The notes: a model not told the origin generated them from the sequence alone. DNA of 64,000 nucleotides from Zeugodacus cucurbitae (GCF_028554725.1 NC_071667.1:80018001-80082000); one strand, 5' to 3'. Counted from the first letter of the stretch, positions 36,131 to 50,900 are shown. Translations and numbers: made by a program.

Positions 36131-38089
36131 AATAAAGAAAAAATGTTGTGCCGACAGAATTTGGTGAGCCAAAAAGTCTTCAAACTATTCTCCAAAGCTC
36201 AAATATTCAACTTTTCTCAACAAATATGAATTCTTTGAAGCAAATATTTAGAATTCCCACGCAAGGCGATAACATAAATGTGCAACATTGTGACATTTGC
36301 AAGCATAAATTTGCAAAACATAAATAATATTTACTTAAAATTTGGGCAAACATTGTGACAGTGAGAACTTTATTATTAGTTTCTCATACTGAAATTGCTT
36401 TCAAGGCGGAAATTGTAGTAAAATATTCGCATCCGCAGGCAGTCGAAATGTAGAAACGCCAGAATTTTCCACGAATTTCCACAGTACAAGTGCATATCTC
36501 AGTAGAAATAAATAATAACTACAAGTTGGGTTACTTTGTAAGGCCAAAATAACTAACGAAAATAGAAAACAAAAACAACAATAACAGTTATATGCGCGCC
36601 TAGTGCGAAGTATCGCTGTTGCAATAACTACACTACAACTTGCCACATAAATAATTCTTAGCAACATAAGTGGATTGCAACAGATTGCCAAACATGGCCA
36701 AAAACATGACCAGAAACACCGACACACACCACACACACACGCGAAATGTGGCACACTTGTCGCACCATGGGCACGCATACTAATTTACGAACATACCGCA
36801 CAACAGCAACAACGCCAACAACGCGAATAACAAATAAACTAACAGTGGAACTTCGAGTGTGCCGTCGCATATCTCGAGTGTTGGCGCAACAACAATAAGG
36901 TCACAATAACAACACGCGTGTCGAGGGTCGCAATCGCGCGATATGCGGCGCTGATGCCGCAAGCAACGCGAAAACACGAAAACTAACACCAACTTTTCGA
37001 CGCTACAAAACTTACGCCTTCACCAACGCCATCGCCATCACCAGCGCTGGCAACACCAAATGCAGTGGTTGCAGCGTGCAACTTTCGCCGTGGCTGCAAC
37101 AACTCATTTCATTGCTATTACACTTAATACAACTAAAATACTTTTGCAATGAGTTAGAAGTGCATTTGACCACACACACATAAGCATGCATGTGGGTAAC
37201 TTATATGTACATGAAAGTCGAAAGTGAAATTGAGTAGGGGTATATAGTACTTGAACAGCGCTTCAACTCGGCGAAGGGGAGTGTAGGTAAATAGGGTCGC
37301 ATTGTTGTTATTGTTATTACAATTCCGAACGATAACATTTTTTTAAATTCATAAGCTTTAATATCAATATATTTCTTCATTTAGCTTTAGACCTAACCCT
37401 ATTTAATACGCGTGAACCCCTGGTCGATGTAACTAATTTGGTTCGTATAAGAAACATTCAACATAGACCTTCATATACATTGAATTAATGCAATCAGACT
37501 ATTCATCACCACTATGACCCGATTTTCGAAAGCCCTTCCGCTGATATCAAAGTTGAGACTAGCTCATCTGAACTTCATAATGCAAATTTGTTTAGAAAAT
37601 GATCCAATACAAAAAGAAATATTTGGCACAAGAAAAACCTCAAAAAAGAGATGAATGAATTTCCCATAAACAGTAATGGCATTCTCATATTGGCCCACAT
37701 ATTAACCGAAGACGAAGACAATTTATTTCGTTATGGAATACGGAAAGCATATGGACAAGCGATATCCAGAACCATTTTACAACAAATCGAAATAAATCAG
37801 ACTCTATCCTCCCAGAGTTGGACTTACTTCAAGTTACTTCCAGGTGAAGATACCCTCTTGAGGTTTAGTACGGGAAGAGGAAAGTATCTCAATATATAAA
37901 GTATTTCAATATATAAATGCGGAGTACATGCGGGGGTACACTCCAAGGAATTTGAAATCTCTCTATATCTCTACCAAACTCAGCTGGGATCTTTCAAGCG
38001 AAAGTAATCGACATAAAAAAAGGCCTATGGAGCTCTATTGAATAACTACGGTAAGATACAGATAGCAAATATTGATTATGTATATATCT
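36131..38089. other. Intergenic DNA, no gene called
   Basis: Mostly AT-rich, with a more even section at 36570-37110. A 78-bp minus-strand stretch at 37016-37093 is open in phase 0 between splice-like sites. It is discussed as a possible exon but is not called. Confidence 0.4.
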
Positions 38090-38722
38090 GGTGACAGGGT
38101 AGTCAACAACTGAAGAAAGGCTTTGAGTTTACTGGCAGATAAACTCCACTTGTCCTGGGTTCCCGGTTGACAGGAACATTTTCAGAAGCGAAAAATCAGA
38201 CGAATTGGCAAAGTCAGGCTCATCTCTAGACAAATTCGAGTCAGAGCCAGTGAGCTTTACACACATAGCTCAGAACATATACAAATCTATAACCATATAC
38301 AAAATACCAAAGCAGATATGGCCTAAGTAGGAGAGGATAAGAACTAAGAACTTATTAAATAAGTCCAGAAAACATATACAGACTTACAGCAAACATTATG
38401 TGGCATTGGCCCTAAAATTGTCGCCGCTATAAGGATATAAGAAAACGGTACTACTTTCTCTCAATGCCAAACTCTATCATTAACCAGTCACAGCACACTT
38501 GATGGATTCAAGTATCAAACCTTGAATGGCTGTCTACAAAAACCACAACGGACATAGTAGTTTTATTGAGACCATCAAATGGTTGGACCCAACGATGAAA
38601 CGAGATTACAAGAATATAAAAGATAGTGTACCAAAATGGCGCATATAGCACTAATTCAGCCCGAAAGGCTGCACTGCTACCAACCTAGCTACCCAAACTA
38701 ATCAGGGAATCCAACAACCTGT
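38090..38722 (+). pseudogene. Non-LTR retrotransposon 3' fragment with RNase H, copy 2
   Basis: The frames show LHLSWVPG (RNase H 'WVPGH' motif), then KSDELAKSGSSLDKFESEPV ('ADELAr.G' motif), then KNHNGHSSFIETIKWLDP in the tail. The 3' part from ~38388 matches 35151-35465 closely. Several frameshifts and stops are present. It lies just 3' of the last identified Lerp-like exon. Confidence 0.75.
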
Positions 38723-38895
38723 TAATTAATGACACGCTTCGATGTTCTCATTAAGAGCCATTTCGAGCCATATATATACTTATATATATATATATTATTC
38801 TGAGGCAGCACTACTACTACCTCAATATTGTGTCATAAGTCACTCTCGTGTTTTTTTTTATAAAAAATTTGAAATTTGGATAAAAATGTACTCAC

Positions 38896-38963
38896 ATTGT
38901 CATAGTTGATTACGCGTTTGGTGTCACCGCTACAAATGAGGCGCAGCTGGACATTTGATGTAC
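38896..38963 (-). CDS. Lerp: Lerp-like exon vi (last identified)
   Basis: 68 bp. Acceptor ATCTTTTCAG, donor GACAAT|GTGAGT. It completes a Gly codon and encodes TSNVQLRLICSGDTKRVINY and DN, the 'v.L.l.C.g.t..Vny' strand pair of an MRH repeat. Downstream exons must exist, because neither a stop nor a membrane span follows. Confidence 0.8.
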
Positions 38964-41900
38964 CTGAAAAGATAAAAACGGTAGAAACAACATTAGGGGA
39001 TTATGGAGGAGTGTGAAAATGACAAATAGTTTGTAAAAAAGGTTGAGAATGTTAAAAACACAGGGAACCAACTTGACAGGCTATTAAAACTAATGCGAAA
39101 GGGATGTAGTCATAATGAGTATAATGAAAACATTTTCCAACAAAAGCGTTGTATACACAAATATTAGCACTCTTTAAATAATATCCGTTATGAGTGCTAT
39201 GTCATTTTCGCTTATCTACAAAGCTTACAACTTGAAAAGTTAACAGCACACAACTACTATGCTACTATAGTCACACACACAAAGGCGCATAAATGAGTCC
39301 CAAAACCAAAATTCGAGAAAGCAGTCAAGCAGTGAGAGTGACTGAAAGCAAAACTTTTGCTTTTATGTGTCAATCAAAAGTGAAACAACTTTCATTTGCA
39401 TTTGCCATAGTTCAAAAGGCTGTTCGTGAAGAGTGGTGAGAGGGAGTGTGTATGAGGAGGGGGCGTTGAACAAACGTTACAATTACAAGCAACCCCAGTT
39501 TTTTATTATAGTAGTCAAACAAAGCAAAATAATAATTATAACTATAAAGAGAAACAAAAAGGCAAACAACCAACAATTTAGAAACAACAGGGTGTTATGA
39601 AACGATAAGAAAGGGTGTGTGTTGAAACTATAGTTAGGAGACGAATAGATGTAGGAGTAATTTATGTTGAGGAATACAGAATATAAGCTCTTTGATAGAA
39701 CCACTACTCTATCCCCCTCGCTCTCTCATTCTTTGACTCTCTCTAGTCGTAGTAGTCTCTCTCTATCTTTCTCTCATTTTTATGATTAAATTAAGTTATT
39801 TCTTCATCACACTTTAAAACATATATGTTTTTAAAATGCCTCCTCCAGTCGAATACTATCAGCAAAAGAATTTTCTTCACAACCTTAGTCAACTACACCT
39901 TGCCACCAGAGCTACAAGGAAATCGCTTTAACCAAATATCTCCATGCAAATATAACACCATTGCAAGGAATGAAATAATATGGAAAGCATGAGCGTTAAA
40001 AAATACACGAACAAGTAAATCCGATGCATGGCGAAGTGCAAAAAGACGTCACAGAAGAAAATGACGAAAATGAAAATCCCTCAGATTTGTACTTTTAATC
40101 GGACAACAGCAATGAAAGTGGCTATACCAACTTGAGTGCTTTTCTGCGTAATAGCAAACACTAGGAGACCACCAGAGAGAGAAAGAGAGTGAGATATGGA
40201 AACGAAAGCCGGCGCTACAGACTTAAATGCTGCCATTGATGACACTGAAACAATGTGCGAAAATTGTGAAACCGCAAAAAATATGAAGATTGTTTATCTA
40301 AACTTTGTCAGAGGGGATTTGAGGTGTGAGGTGTCTCTCAAATATTTTTATTATTTTTGCTATGTAGATACGACTTCTTACTTAACATTCAACGTAGACC
40401 AGAAGATTCTTGCATTATGAACTATATTCTCTATAATTTAGATCTTCTTAAAGCATCTAACTCCAAAAAACAAAACTCTCTCAGAGTTTCCACAATTCCT
40501 TTTAATTTTTACTTTCGTAAATATGCCAGACTACCTTCCAGTCTGCAATTATCTGACAACAACGAAAAATTAGGAGAATAGAAGGTCGAGCCTGACTTAA
40601 TCTAACTACAATCCACTGATTGGTTCTACAGTTTCTCTTATCTTAGCTTAATTATGATTCATAGAAGATTACATGAAAGATACCTCAAGTTAACCACATG
40701 CCGCGCATTGTACCAGCAATTTTTATCCACGAGGTACATATATGTGACTTGGATCACACGACTCGTAGTTGTCGCCGACTTGCCGCAGCCGTCGTCGTCG
40801 TCGACATATTAAAAATTCATAGACCACGGAAACAAAGCAAGTTTTTTTCCATTATCTGGCGGATTTCATTTTTAAATTCCTGCTGCTTTCGGTACTTTCT
40901 TGTATTGGTTTTACCAAACGTTACTGGGGAAAAAGGTGAACAACAAAAAGACGAAAGGAGTGTATATGTCTAGCATTGGTTTACATAAAAAACAACAGCA
41001 CTGGTAAGCTTCATACCGACTGCCGAGCTGCCGAGCTCCAGCAGCCATGGAGCTAAGCGAGCGCAAAGCTGCAGCGCATATGGCGGCGTATGAAGCGCCG
41101 TTGGCGCAACTTACAATGCAGCAAAAAACCATGAAGCACTGCAAACAAGGATGCGACCGGCAACAGTGTAAAACGAGACGCGGCAAAACGGAAGTAAGAC
41201 GATGCACTCATCCGGCTTCCATATGCAAGAAAACGCTTTGCAACATGGCTGGAGAATGTGGTCTTTATTTAAAGCTCAACAAAAAGTTTGAATGCATGGA
41301 TGTTCTGGAGCAAAAGGTGTTTCAATAGGAATGCTGTGATTGAGTATTTTGAGGACTTCCGAGACTAAGCTCAGGACTTCGGAGACTGAGCTCGGACTAA
41401 AATAACTTTTAAAGCAGTTCGACTTGGTTAAAATTGATTGGACAAGAATTCAAAATTCGATATAGAAACCGACACATTCTAGGAAAAGACATTTGTTTCG
41501 CCATTTCCATTTCATCAATGCGCCAAAATGTAGGCAACATCTGCTATTAAAACACCCTTTATTTTGCAGTACAGCCAACAACATTTAGCGAAAGTGCCGC
41601 TATTTATGTAAGCTGGCAGAGCATGGCAGTTAGAGGATGAGTCGCGATAATATCCGTAGGGGAAGCCAAAGCGCGAAATAGCGAGATAAGCGTAGAAGAC
41701 AAAACAAGCGCAACGGGACAATTGCCAATTCTAATGTGATTTACAGATTATTTAAGAAGACGAATAAGTGGCACATACGGAAAATGTGGAAAAAATAACG
41801 GAATAGCGATAAAAAGTTAAATACACTTGACTCCACAGAAAGACTGCGGGAAAATGCTCGCAAAGCGGATAGAAAAATCTGGCAGCGACGTTGTGGTAAA

Positions 41901-44900
41901 TAATTTAAACGTTTGCGATTCAGATTTGAAAGTGATTTAGTCTTAACTAAATGCAAAAAATGGTAGAAAATATTATTTTCATTAGTCAGTGACTATGTAC
42001 TTTTAGATCTAAAGTGATTTCAATGCTTTGACTGTAATTAAATTTTACCGCAAGAGATGTCCCTGAGGTGGAAAGCTTTTTGAACTATCACTTTGAAAGC
42101 TTTTGCGTAAATGAAAAATGGTTCTTGTAATGAACCATTTTCTGAATGTTCGGAGTTACTTGTGCTAGTCCAACAACAAAAATATTGTATAAAACTACTC
42201 CGTGGAAATTCACCACGGTGTTTATAAAGGCTTTAAATTCACTAACTCAATAAACTTTCACCGAAATGCATCGTTTTTATGAAAAATTCGCATTAATAGC
42301 ATACATTTTGAAAAATATTATTCCATTGAGAAACATTGTAATATAAGAGTATTTTACTCACCACATGGTGCATCCGTGGTGAAGAACAAATTCACCAAAC
42401 CCTGCGAGTAATCAGTTTCAGCTATGCGATTTTTACCGCAAATGTTGAGTGTAAAATCGCTATTACCGTTGGGTATCTAAATGAGAAATGGCAAGAAAGG
42501 GGAAAAGTTGAAAAATATGCTATAAAATGTCATTATAAATGCAATAAATGGCAACTTTCGACCAATAATAATAATATATTATAAAAATAATCTGTTAATT
42601 AGCTAACCTTCATCTGACCAGCGTTGGCGAAAGGCGCATTTTTCAGTTTGTAATTTAATTTAATATCATCGTTAATTATTTCGCACGTCTCCTCATTGAA
42701 AGTGCACAAATGTGAGGGACAAATGACATTGGTCGACCACTGGAATTCGTATTGACAATCTGAAATGGACTGTAGAATGGGTTTACCCTGTAATGAAGAA
42801 AAAGAAGGCGAGAATTTATTAAAGTAAATATTTTTCAGAAAATAAATTTTTCATTTTTTATTATTGTAAATGTTTAAGCCACTGTTTATTTCAATTTAAT
42901 GTTTATCTTTATACAATCGCTTTGTTGTTTTATGCAAAGGCTACGAATTGGAAAAAAGCGGCAAATAAATGTTAACATATTTAAGCTGACAATTATGAGC
43001 GCAAATAGCTGTACAAACAATTTAAATGCGCACACACACACAAACATATTTACACAAATACATATATAGACATTTGCAAATAATGCAGCACTTTGCATAT
43101 GCCACCCCCATACGCCGCCGACCACAAAATCGTTATACATATTACAATATTACAATTGGAGAACTGGCACTAACGTCAACAGCGTTTCATAACCGCAGAG
43201 GTCACTGCATTTCAAGGCATACGACATATATACCGTTATACAGAAGGACAACCAGCAGTTGAGCCACCCAACTGACCAACAAGCAGCAAACAAAACAGCC
43301 GTTATGGTCATCGCAAAAAGAGTGAAGCGAATGAAATGGGTGTTACTATATTAAATTACAATTACAAATCAACAGTTGCCATAAGCACAGCAACAGCAAC
43401 AACAATGAAATGCAATAAAAACCCCACAGCAATAACAATCAATGCGATGCCATCTGCAACAGCAGTTCAGTACTCATGCCACAATTGAGTAAGTTGCAGT
43501 CATTGCTGACATTATGGCCAATTGCAATATCACCTTTGGCAATATTCCATAGCAACATTAATAACAATAATATTGGAAAACAATTGCCGGGCACAGGCAT
43601 ATATATGTGTCGTACATATGTGTACGTGTGCGGTTGCAGAAATTGATTGGCAGATGCATTAGTGTTTCAGCTCCCACACGAGTGAGTCAGTCCAAAGTGT
43701 AGTCGTCATGCCAGTGTTTGCGTCATGCACCACTCGATGAGTCCACAAAATGAGTACAACGTGATGCGGAAAGTGCAGGAACCCAGTTGAGCTCACTGTT
43801 ATGACGGATCAAACAAATGTCTTCCATGCTTACGAATTATACATTAGATAGTAGTTTGTTACTTCTCTGTCGAGATCTATACCTATCTACCTTCAAGCAC
43901 ACTTTCGAAACACCTTGCATGTGATAGATCCGTACCGGTATTCATACTTTGCCGAAGGCGTTCCATCGCACGATAAATATTGACATTAGTCCAAGTTTTA
44001 AAGATTCAATGAATGTTTTTCACAAGACACATTTGATATACCTCACTCTTAGGAGTGATTTTTAGTAATATTCTCTCCACATGTGTCAGAGAGTGGCTAC
44101 CACACTTACTAAGTATATTGAGTAAATTGTTAATTCTCTCCATTAATATCATCTATCCTTCTCTATCGATATCCATAGATGTCACTATGTACTAGGAAAC
44201 CTCCGGTCCTATCTTCAAGCATATTTTCGAAAGACTTTTGATGTGATAGATCAGTGGAATTGCATCTCACGATAAACATTGGCTCCATGCTTTAAAGATA
44301 CAACGATTGTTTGTCAAAAGAGACAAGATATAATATATTAATCTCTCTTAAGGGACATTTTTAATGACATTCTCTCGCCCTTGTAAATATTATAACCGAG
44401 AGAAAACTAATTTGATAGTCTCTCCTTCTCTCTGTCCCCCTCTCTCTCTCTCTCTTTCAGTAGGATAAGCGTAATGTTACTGCATTACAAAGCGCCGCCA
44501 GAATAATCATTACCATTACTTTACCGGAATTATAAAGGCGAAAACGGTTTGCTTTGGAGGCCAAGTTAGCTCAGTTTCTAAATTCAGGTACATTTAAGAA
44601 TTGGAAAACATCTATGGCTTGGTAAAAAGACCTCTCCTTACTAACAATAGAACTGAAAGTCCAACAAAAATTAACCAACTGGTACCAATCCACCACTGCC
44701 AGCTCTCCAGATTAGTGAACTCCCAAACTGCCACACAATTGACAGTAATATGCTTTTATATTATACAATATATACATATATGCATATAAATATGCCGGCA
44801 GTAATCGGCAATAATTGAGCCCCAACTATTGCATTGTCAATAACTGCCATTTCCACTCCTGATATATCGTCTGGCATATCGTGTAGCGGCCATTAAATGC

Positions 44901-47900
44901 TGTTAAATGACGCATGAGTTAACACCAACGCATGTTGGACTTAATTGTGGTGAATGAAGCGATTACAAGTATAATTAAAAACTGCCATACTTAACGAAAT
45001 CCCGACAAATTGCTGAACTTTTAATCAGTATTCGTATTGTAACACATGCACTCGCATTGTTGTTTGTGTAATTGTATTCTGTGTAAGCCTCACATAAGTA
45101 CATTTGTTGTAAAATAGAAGTACTTACCACACCAGCGAGCATATCACAGTTGAATTGTATGCGGGAAGAGAGTTCTGTGTTGTTGTCGGTGGGGCAGGTG
45201 CTGCCGCGTAGGTAACGCAGTTCAGCGGCGGTGCGATTACTGGCAACCAACGATGCCATTGGGAAGCCAAGACTCTGAAACGGAAATGAGATCTATTAAA
45301 TTTTGAGTGATAATATAAATATAGGTTTTCATATAGCATCTATAAGATTCCAAAAAAAAAAATCGAAAAATTGGAGAGTGACGAATCGAACAAACAACTG
45401 GTATAAATGTAATACGCTGGTATACATAATTAAAATGAAATAGTTTAGTAAGGATAATACCACTTATGTATATCATTCTAGAAAGGTATTTCCAAACTAA
45501 ATCGTACTAAATTCAACTTTGGAGAGTGGCGATTCGAACAAACAACTGGTATAAATGTCGTGAACTGATATAATAATTAAAACTATTTTTTTGAAAGAAT
45601 GGTCAGCAGTTATTAGGTGTTTCCAAACTAAATTGAATCGAACAATGAGCATAGGTCTTAATGATAAGAGAAATAAATGAAAGAAAGCAATATTGTTTTT
45701 GTGAAATTTAAAAATACAAGAAATTGTGAAACACAAAACAATAACAACAAACAAATCGCCAGCGTGGAATGCAGGAAGAGTAGTAGACACAACATACGCA
45801 ATGCGAGAAGACGTACGTGAGGGAGAGCGCATAAAACTTCTCGCAAACATAAACAAGGCATTTTGAGGCAGAATTTGTGCGCATTTGAATGCTTCCACGT
45901 GGGCATCGTATCACATAAGGAATTGCATTACATTAGGCTAGCTGCGAAGGAAAACGTGAAATACGACCACACTCCCCAGCGAGACTAAACGAAATACAAT
46001 TGGACACCACCGTAGCGCTGTTAAATACGTTTCGAATTGAATTTCAAATGAATTTGCAAAAGACGGATGTCTTCGAAATTCTTGAATAATTCTTATTTGA
46101 GTTTGTGTCTGCTGGATTATGCAAGTGAAGTAATCATACACAAATTATATTGAAAATCATTCACCCAGCTGTGTTATGTAAGACTGTCTTTAGAATACCA
46201 AGGATCATATTCAATTGAAAATAGTTGCAAATCAACGCTCTAAATTTATTTCTCGATATTGAGAAAAATGTTAGACATCTAAACGTTATTAATTTCGTAT
46301 TAATTTCCAATTGGATATTTTTTAAATTTAGTCTACATCCAGTGTCAAATGTTGAACCTACACTGACTATTAATGTAGCGGCGGATATATTACTTCGTGG
46401 CGCAGCAACCTATAGCGGAGTGGCGATTCACTCTTATACTCGTAGTAGAGCGTCGGTACTAGCCTTAAGTTCGCTAACTGTGCGCTCACGGTTGATTAAA
46501 TAATTGGGTTGATCTGGGTTCCTGGTCTCTGTGGAATCGCTGAAAATTGTATGGGTGATAAGCTTGCATCATTCCCGTCCTACTTTACGGTGCAGAAGCG
46601 ATGAGACGGCACTAGGAGTTTTCGAGAGAAAGGTTTTGCGGAAGATTTATGGTCCCTTAAACATTGGCAACGGCGAATACCGCAGACGATGGAACGATGA
46701 GCTGCATGTGTTATTCGACGACATAGACATAGTCCAGCGAATAAAAAAACAGCGGCTACGCTGGCTAGGTTATGTTGTTCGAATGGATGAAAGTGCTCCA
46801 GCTCTGAAAGTATTCGATGCAGTACCCGCTGGTGGAAGCCGAGGAAGAGGGAGCTCTCCACTCCGATGGAAGGACCAGGTGGAGAGGGACCTGGCTTCGC
46901 TTGGTATAACCAATTGGCGCCAAACTGCCAGAAGGAGGAATGCGTGGCGCGCTGTTTTGGACTCTGCTATAACCGCGTAAACGGTGTCTACGCCAGTCAA
47001 GAAGAAGAAGAAGAAGAGCTTGCAAGGTCAGGCACGTATGTCTCACTCATAGTAGCAAGGAAACATATAGGAGCACCGTTATCCTATTGTGGTTTACTAT
47101 TGGAAATTGGCCTCGGCTAAGCTGAGCAAACGTTAGTCAACCACTAGCACTTGCACAGTCTACAGATCCTTCTGGCTTAAAGTGAATCGCAAGAAATGTA
47201 CAGAGCTCTTCGCCATTGGCAAAATGCATCTCTACTTAGTCGTAGGGGTTCTAACAGGCCATTGTCAGGTTCCATGCTGTTAGGTTAAAAACCTTATCGG
47301 ATGCTAGCTCTAGATGATGTCTGGAGGTGGACGAATCAAATCATCACAATTTTTGGAATATCCCGCCTTCGCAAGATCAAGATAAAAACTTCTCGAATCT
47401 CACATTTCTGAACAACCATGCGAAATAACGGATATATAAGTAAAAAGAGCCGCTTTGTTGAATCTTAATACTTAGTCAATGCCATGATCCTGGCTTCACA
47501 AAGGACTGTCTCTCATATGTTTCTCTCTGGAACAACCGTACAACCTAACCCAAGTTGTTGGAAAGGTTTGAATATGCATTAAAAATCGTTCATAAAAAGG
47601 ATAGTTTCAGTACAATTTTTTTGTTTAAATTTATCCAGAATGATCCTAATGAAAGATTCTTAAGTAGAAAGTTGCAAATTTTTTTGAAATTTTGTGCAAA
47701 AATGTTTCTATTTTCGAGCAAATATTCCCAAACTTCCACAACTTCTATTTAATACCGAATACATAACGCATTTTTGGGAGCTTACACGGAAATGCACCCT
47801 CAACATAAAACTGAAACCATTCTGGACCAATTTAGACACTAGTTCTTAGAATTGCTTCAAATTCTTTCATCCACACACCAACTGGACACAACCTGCATTC

Positions 47901-50900
47901 CAATGCTCCTAGTACAAGCACTAACGAAACCATGTTTTTTTTATTTATGAGCAACGCCTGCGGATCACCGCAACAGCTGCAGCAACAGTTGTTGTGTCAA
48001 CCAACACTATGCATAACAACAGAATTTTCGAGTAATCTCAACAAATCGATAAGTGTTTCTTAACAAAAGCACCAACAAGAATGGCAACAACACTTTGGCC
48101 AAAAACCACAATGCCACACACAACTGACAGTGACAACACTCGAGTATACATCAGCAACAAAGTAGCCACAAATACCAGCAACATACTCACACACACTCAG
48201 GCGCACGCATATAAATTGGTGGAGAAAAGCAATGCAGGAAGTAATCGTTGTAGCCACAAGCATTAAATGAGGCAGCACTCGCTCACTCAGTGCGCACAAC
48301 TCGGTGCACTTGGCATTGCGCTGGATGGACCAGAGCAAGAGCATAGATATTGAGACTGCGTCGGCCGCAAATCGAGGGCTGCGTGGTCAGCAGCAGCAGC
48401 AGCAGCGGCTGCTCCTGTGGCTCAACGGAAATCAGTGTGTCTGCAGAATTGCAGTGAATTTCGATTTTATGCGCATACCAAAGCAGTTGCCGTTATGTAT
48501 ATATGCGCGTGTGTATGTATGTATTTTGGTCTGCACATATTAAGAGTTATCCTTTCGAAGCTTGTGTGCGAGTGTTTGACCAACAGCGGTTAAGGAAGCT
48601 TAATCCATACACAACCGATGTTTTAATGAAAATATGTATGTATGCAGGCAGCTGACTCAGCGTCCAACACAACAGACGCAAGTGATGAGTATACGAGTAT
48701 TACTACTTATGTATGCATATGCATATCAATGAACACCCTGTGGTGTAATCAGACGATATCGGAATGGATTTTCAATGCAGCGAAAATAACGGTCAAATAT
48801 AGTGAGTGAAACTAGTTGAGTTGGGTACACGATTCGGTCCGTGACAAGGTAATACATAGTGTTGGAGAGGTTTGAAAAACTTACTGGGAAAGCTTTCCAA
48901 GATTTGTGTTAATAAATCAACTGGTAAAGAGAGCTTTTGAAGTTATTCGAAATGTATATAAAGGAATATATTAAATATTTGTTGTAAAGTCTTGGCCTTG
49001 TTGTATAGAACATTGAGAGAGCATATCCCCTAGATAATCAAATTTTTACAAAAATATACTTTCGCTCAACGTCTGTCTATTCGAAGTAAATCTAAACGAA
49101 GAACCCTATTTTTTAATATTGTTAATGTATTTAGTAAGCTTTCCCATTTTATTATGTCACGTTTCAATTTAGTCACTTTTGTGCTGGAAAGATGAAAACC
49201 AACGACGATTCTCATCTAAAAAGCATCTTCTCAGATGAGGCCCATTTCTGCCTTAATAGCTTTGTCAACTCACAAAATGTGCACTATTAGGGTGAGTCGA
49301 ATCATCGTGTGGTTCAGGAAACGCCATTGCATTCCCAATAATTTACCATTTAATGTGTATTGTGATATGGCGCATCATCGTGCCTTATTTCTTTCGAAAT
49401 GAAGAAAGAATTGCCGTTACCATCATTAGCGAGCGTTATAACATGAAGTAGACCGACTTTTCCCCTTCGGAATTTGATGCAGTTGACGCGTACGAACTCT
49501 ATTTCGAACAAGACGGTGCGTCGCCAATACGAAAAAAGGTTTCTTAAGAGTAGTTACCTCTTAGCAAGCAAATTGGTACGACGGGCACTCTAGCGAACCC
49601 CACTACCATTTACGAGAATAAATTATAATTATTTCTCCTCAAATTTTGTAGAAGAAAAAGGATTTATCGACACCGATAGTTCCTCTGCAACCAATGTCAA
49701 TTCACTCGATCCTTGCGTAAAATGCATTATTGAAACTATAGAACCCTTTAAACATTCATTATAGTCTTAAGGATAATATTATACCTATATTATCTATAGG
49801 ACTGAGACTGTTAGATTCCAGTCATATGTTGAAAATAGTTAAAAGTAATCGAAGACGAAGCTTTGAGAATGAAAGCTCAATAATTCACTGCTGGGAGACT
49901 GTACAGTGGTTCCTACAATAGTTTGTGGTCAATTTAAGTTTCCAACGAATGCGAGTACCAGTGACATGTTTAATGTATCTATGTAATCAAAATAAGTATA
50001 TGTATATAGACTATATATAGCAAATATTTGTTTTTGTTTTTCATTTTTTTATTGGTTGGCAACGATTTACTTTATCATCCGCTTATCTTTATCGCATTAC
50101 CAAAACGACGAACGCTCAAGCAGCAAAAACGGATTTATTATTCCCTTTGAGCTTTCAGTCATTTACTCGCAATGCATTGGATATATATGTATGTACATAT
50201 ATATGTATTTACGAGTATACTCGTATACTCGCATACATCAATATGAGTATAACCTGAAATGCGCACACTTGTTGTAGCTTTATTTATTTTCACTGCTGTG
50301 CTTCACCGCTTTCGCATTTCTTCGAAGCTTTTTATTTCGAATAAATGCATTTTGGTGGAAATCTCTCACTGGAGGATATTAATAACATACGGGATTTTCG
50401 CTTTAATTTGAGCGTATATACAACACACAGGTGCAATTGGAAGCGTCGAAGAATTCAATAAATGAAATTGAATTGAAATTAGTGGCAACATGCGGTGCAA
50501 TGTAACGGTAATGGTTTGTGCTTTAGTGGAAGCGCATTTTCAACGAAATTTCATTATACTGAATCATTTTATTAAAGATATCTTAATATTCTTTTGACAC
50601 TTGCTTAACTATTGCAACGATAGCTTTAATTAAGATAGAGACTAATCGACAAAGAAAGCTCTTTATGTCGTTATTAGTTGAGAACAAAAAGTAACAGCGT
50701 TGCCTACATATCTGAACCACGAGGGGCCAATAAATTATACATATATATGTATATATATGTATCTTCGTATCTAATATTTACGAACACTATCCGGCAAACT
50801 AATCAATATGGAAAGCTTTTTTTCAACAGCGAATTTATTGAAAAACTTTTTATCGCCTGCCAACTGCGTCGGGCGTGGTTGGAGGCGAAAGTTAGCTTAA

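Noticed and set aside
36401..36992. Cys/Val-rich minus-strand frames that could be mistaken for a membrane protein
   Set aside because: Several frames overlap over CAACAA/CACACA-rich DNA; they are low-complexity artefacts.
45497..45914. Overlapping minus-strand frames up to 133 codons
   Set aside because: They overlap a known repeat and each other, and show no domain.
46225..47120. Apparent continuous coding frames across the non-LTR/RTE junctions
   Set aside because: These are chimeric frames created by the insertion; the parts belong to two different retrotransposons.
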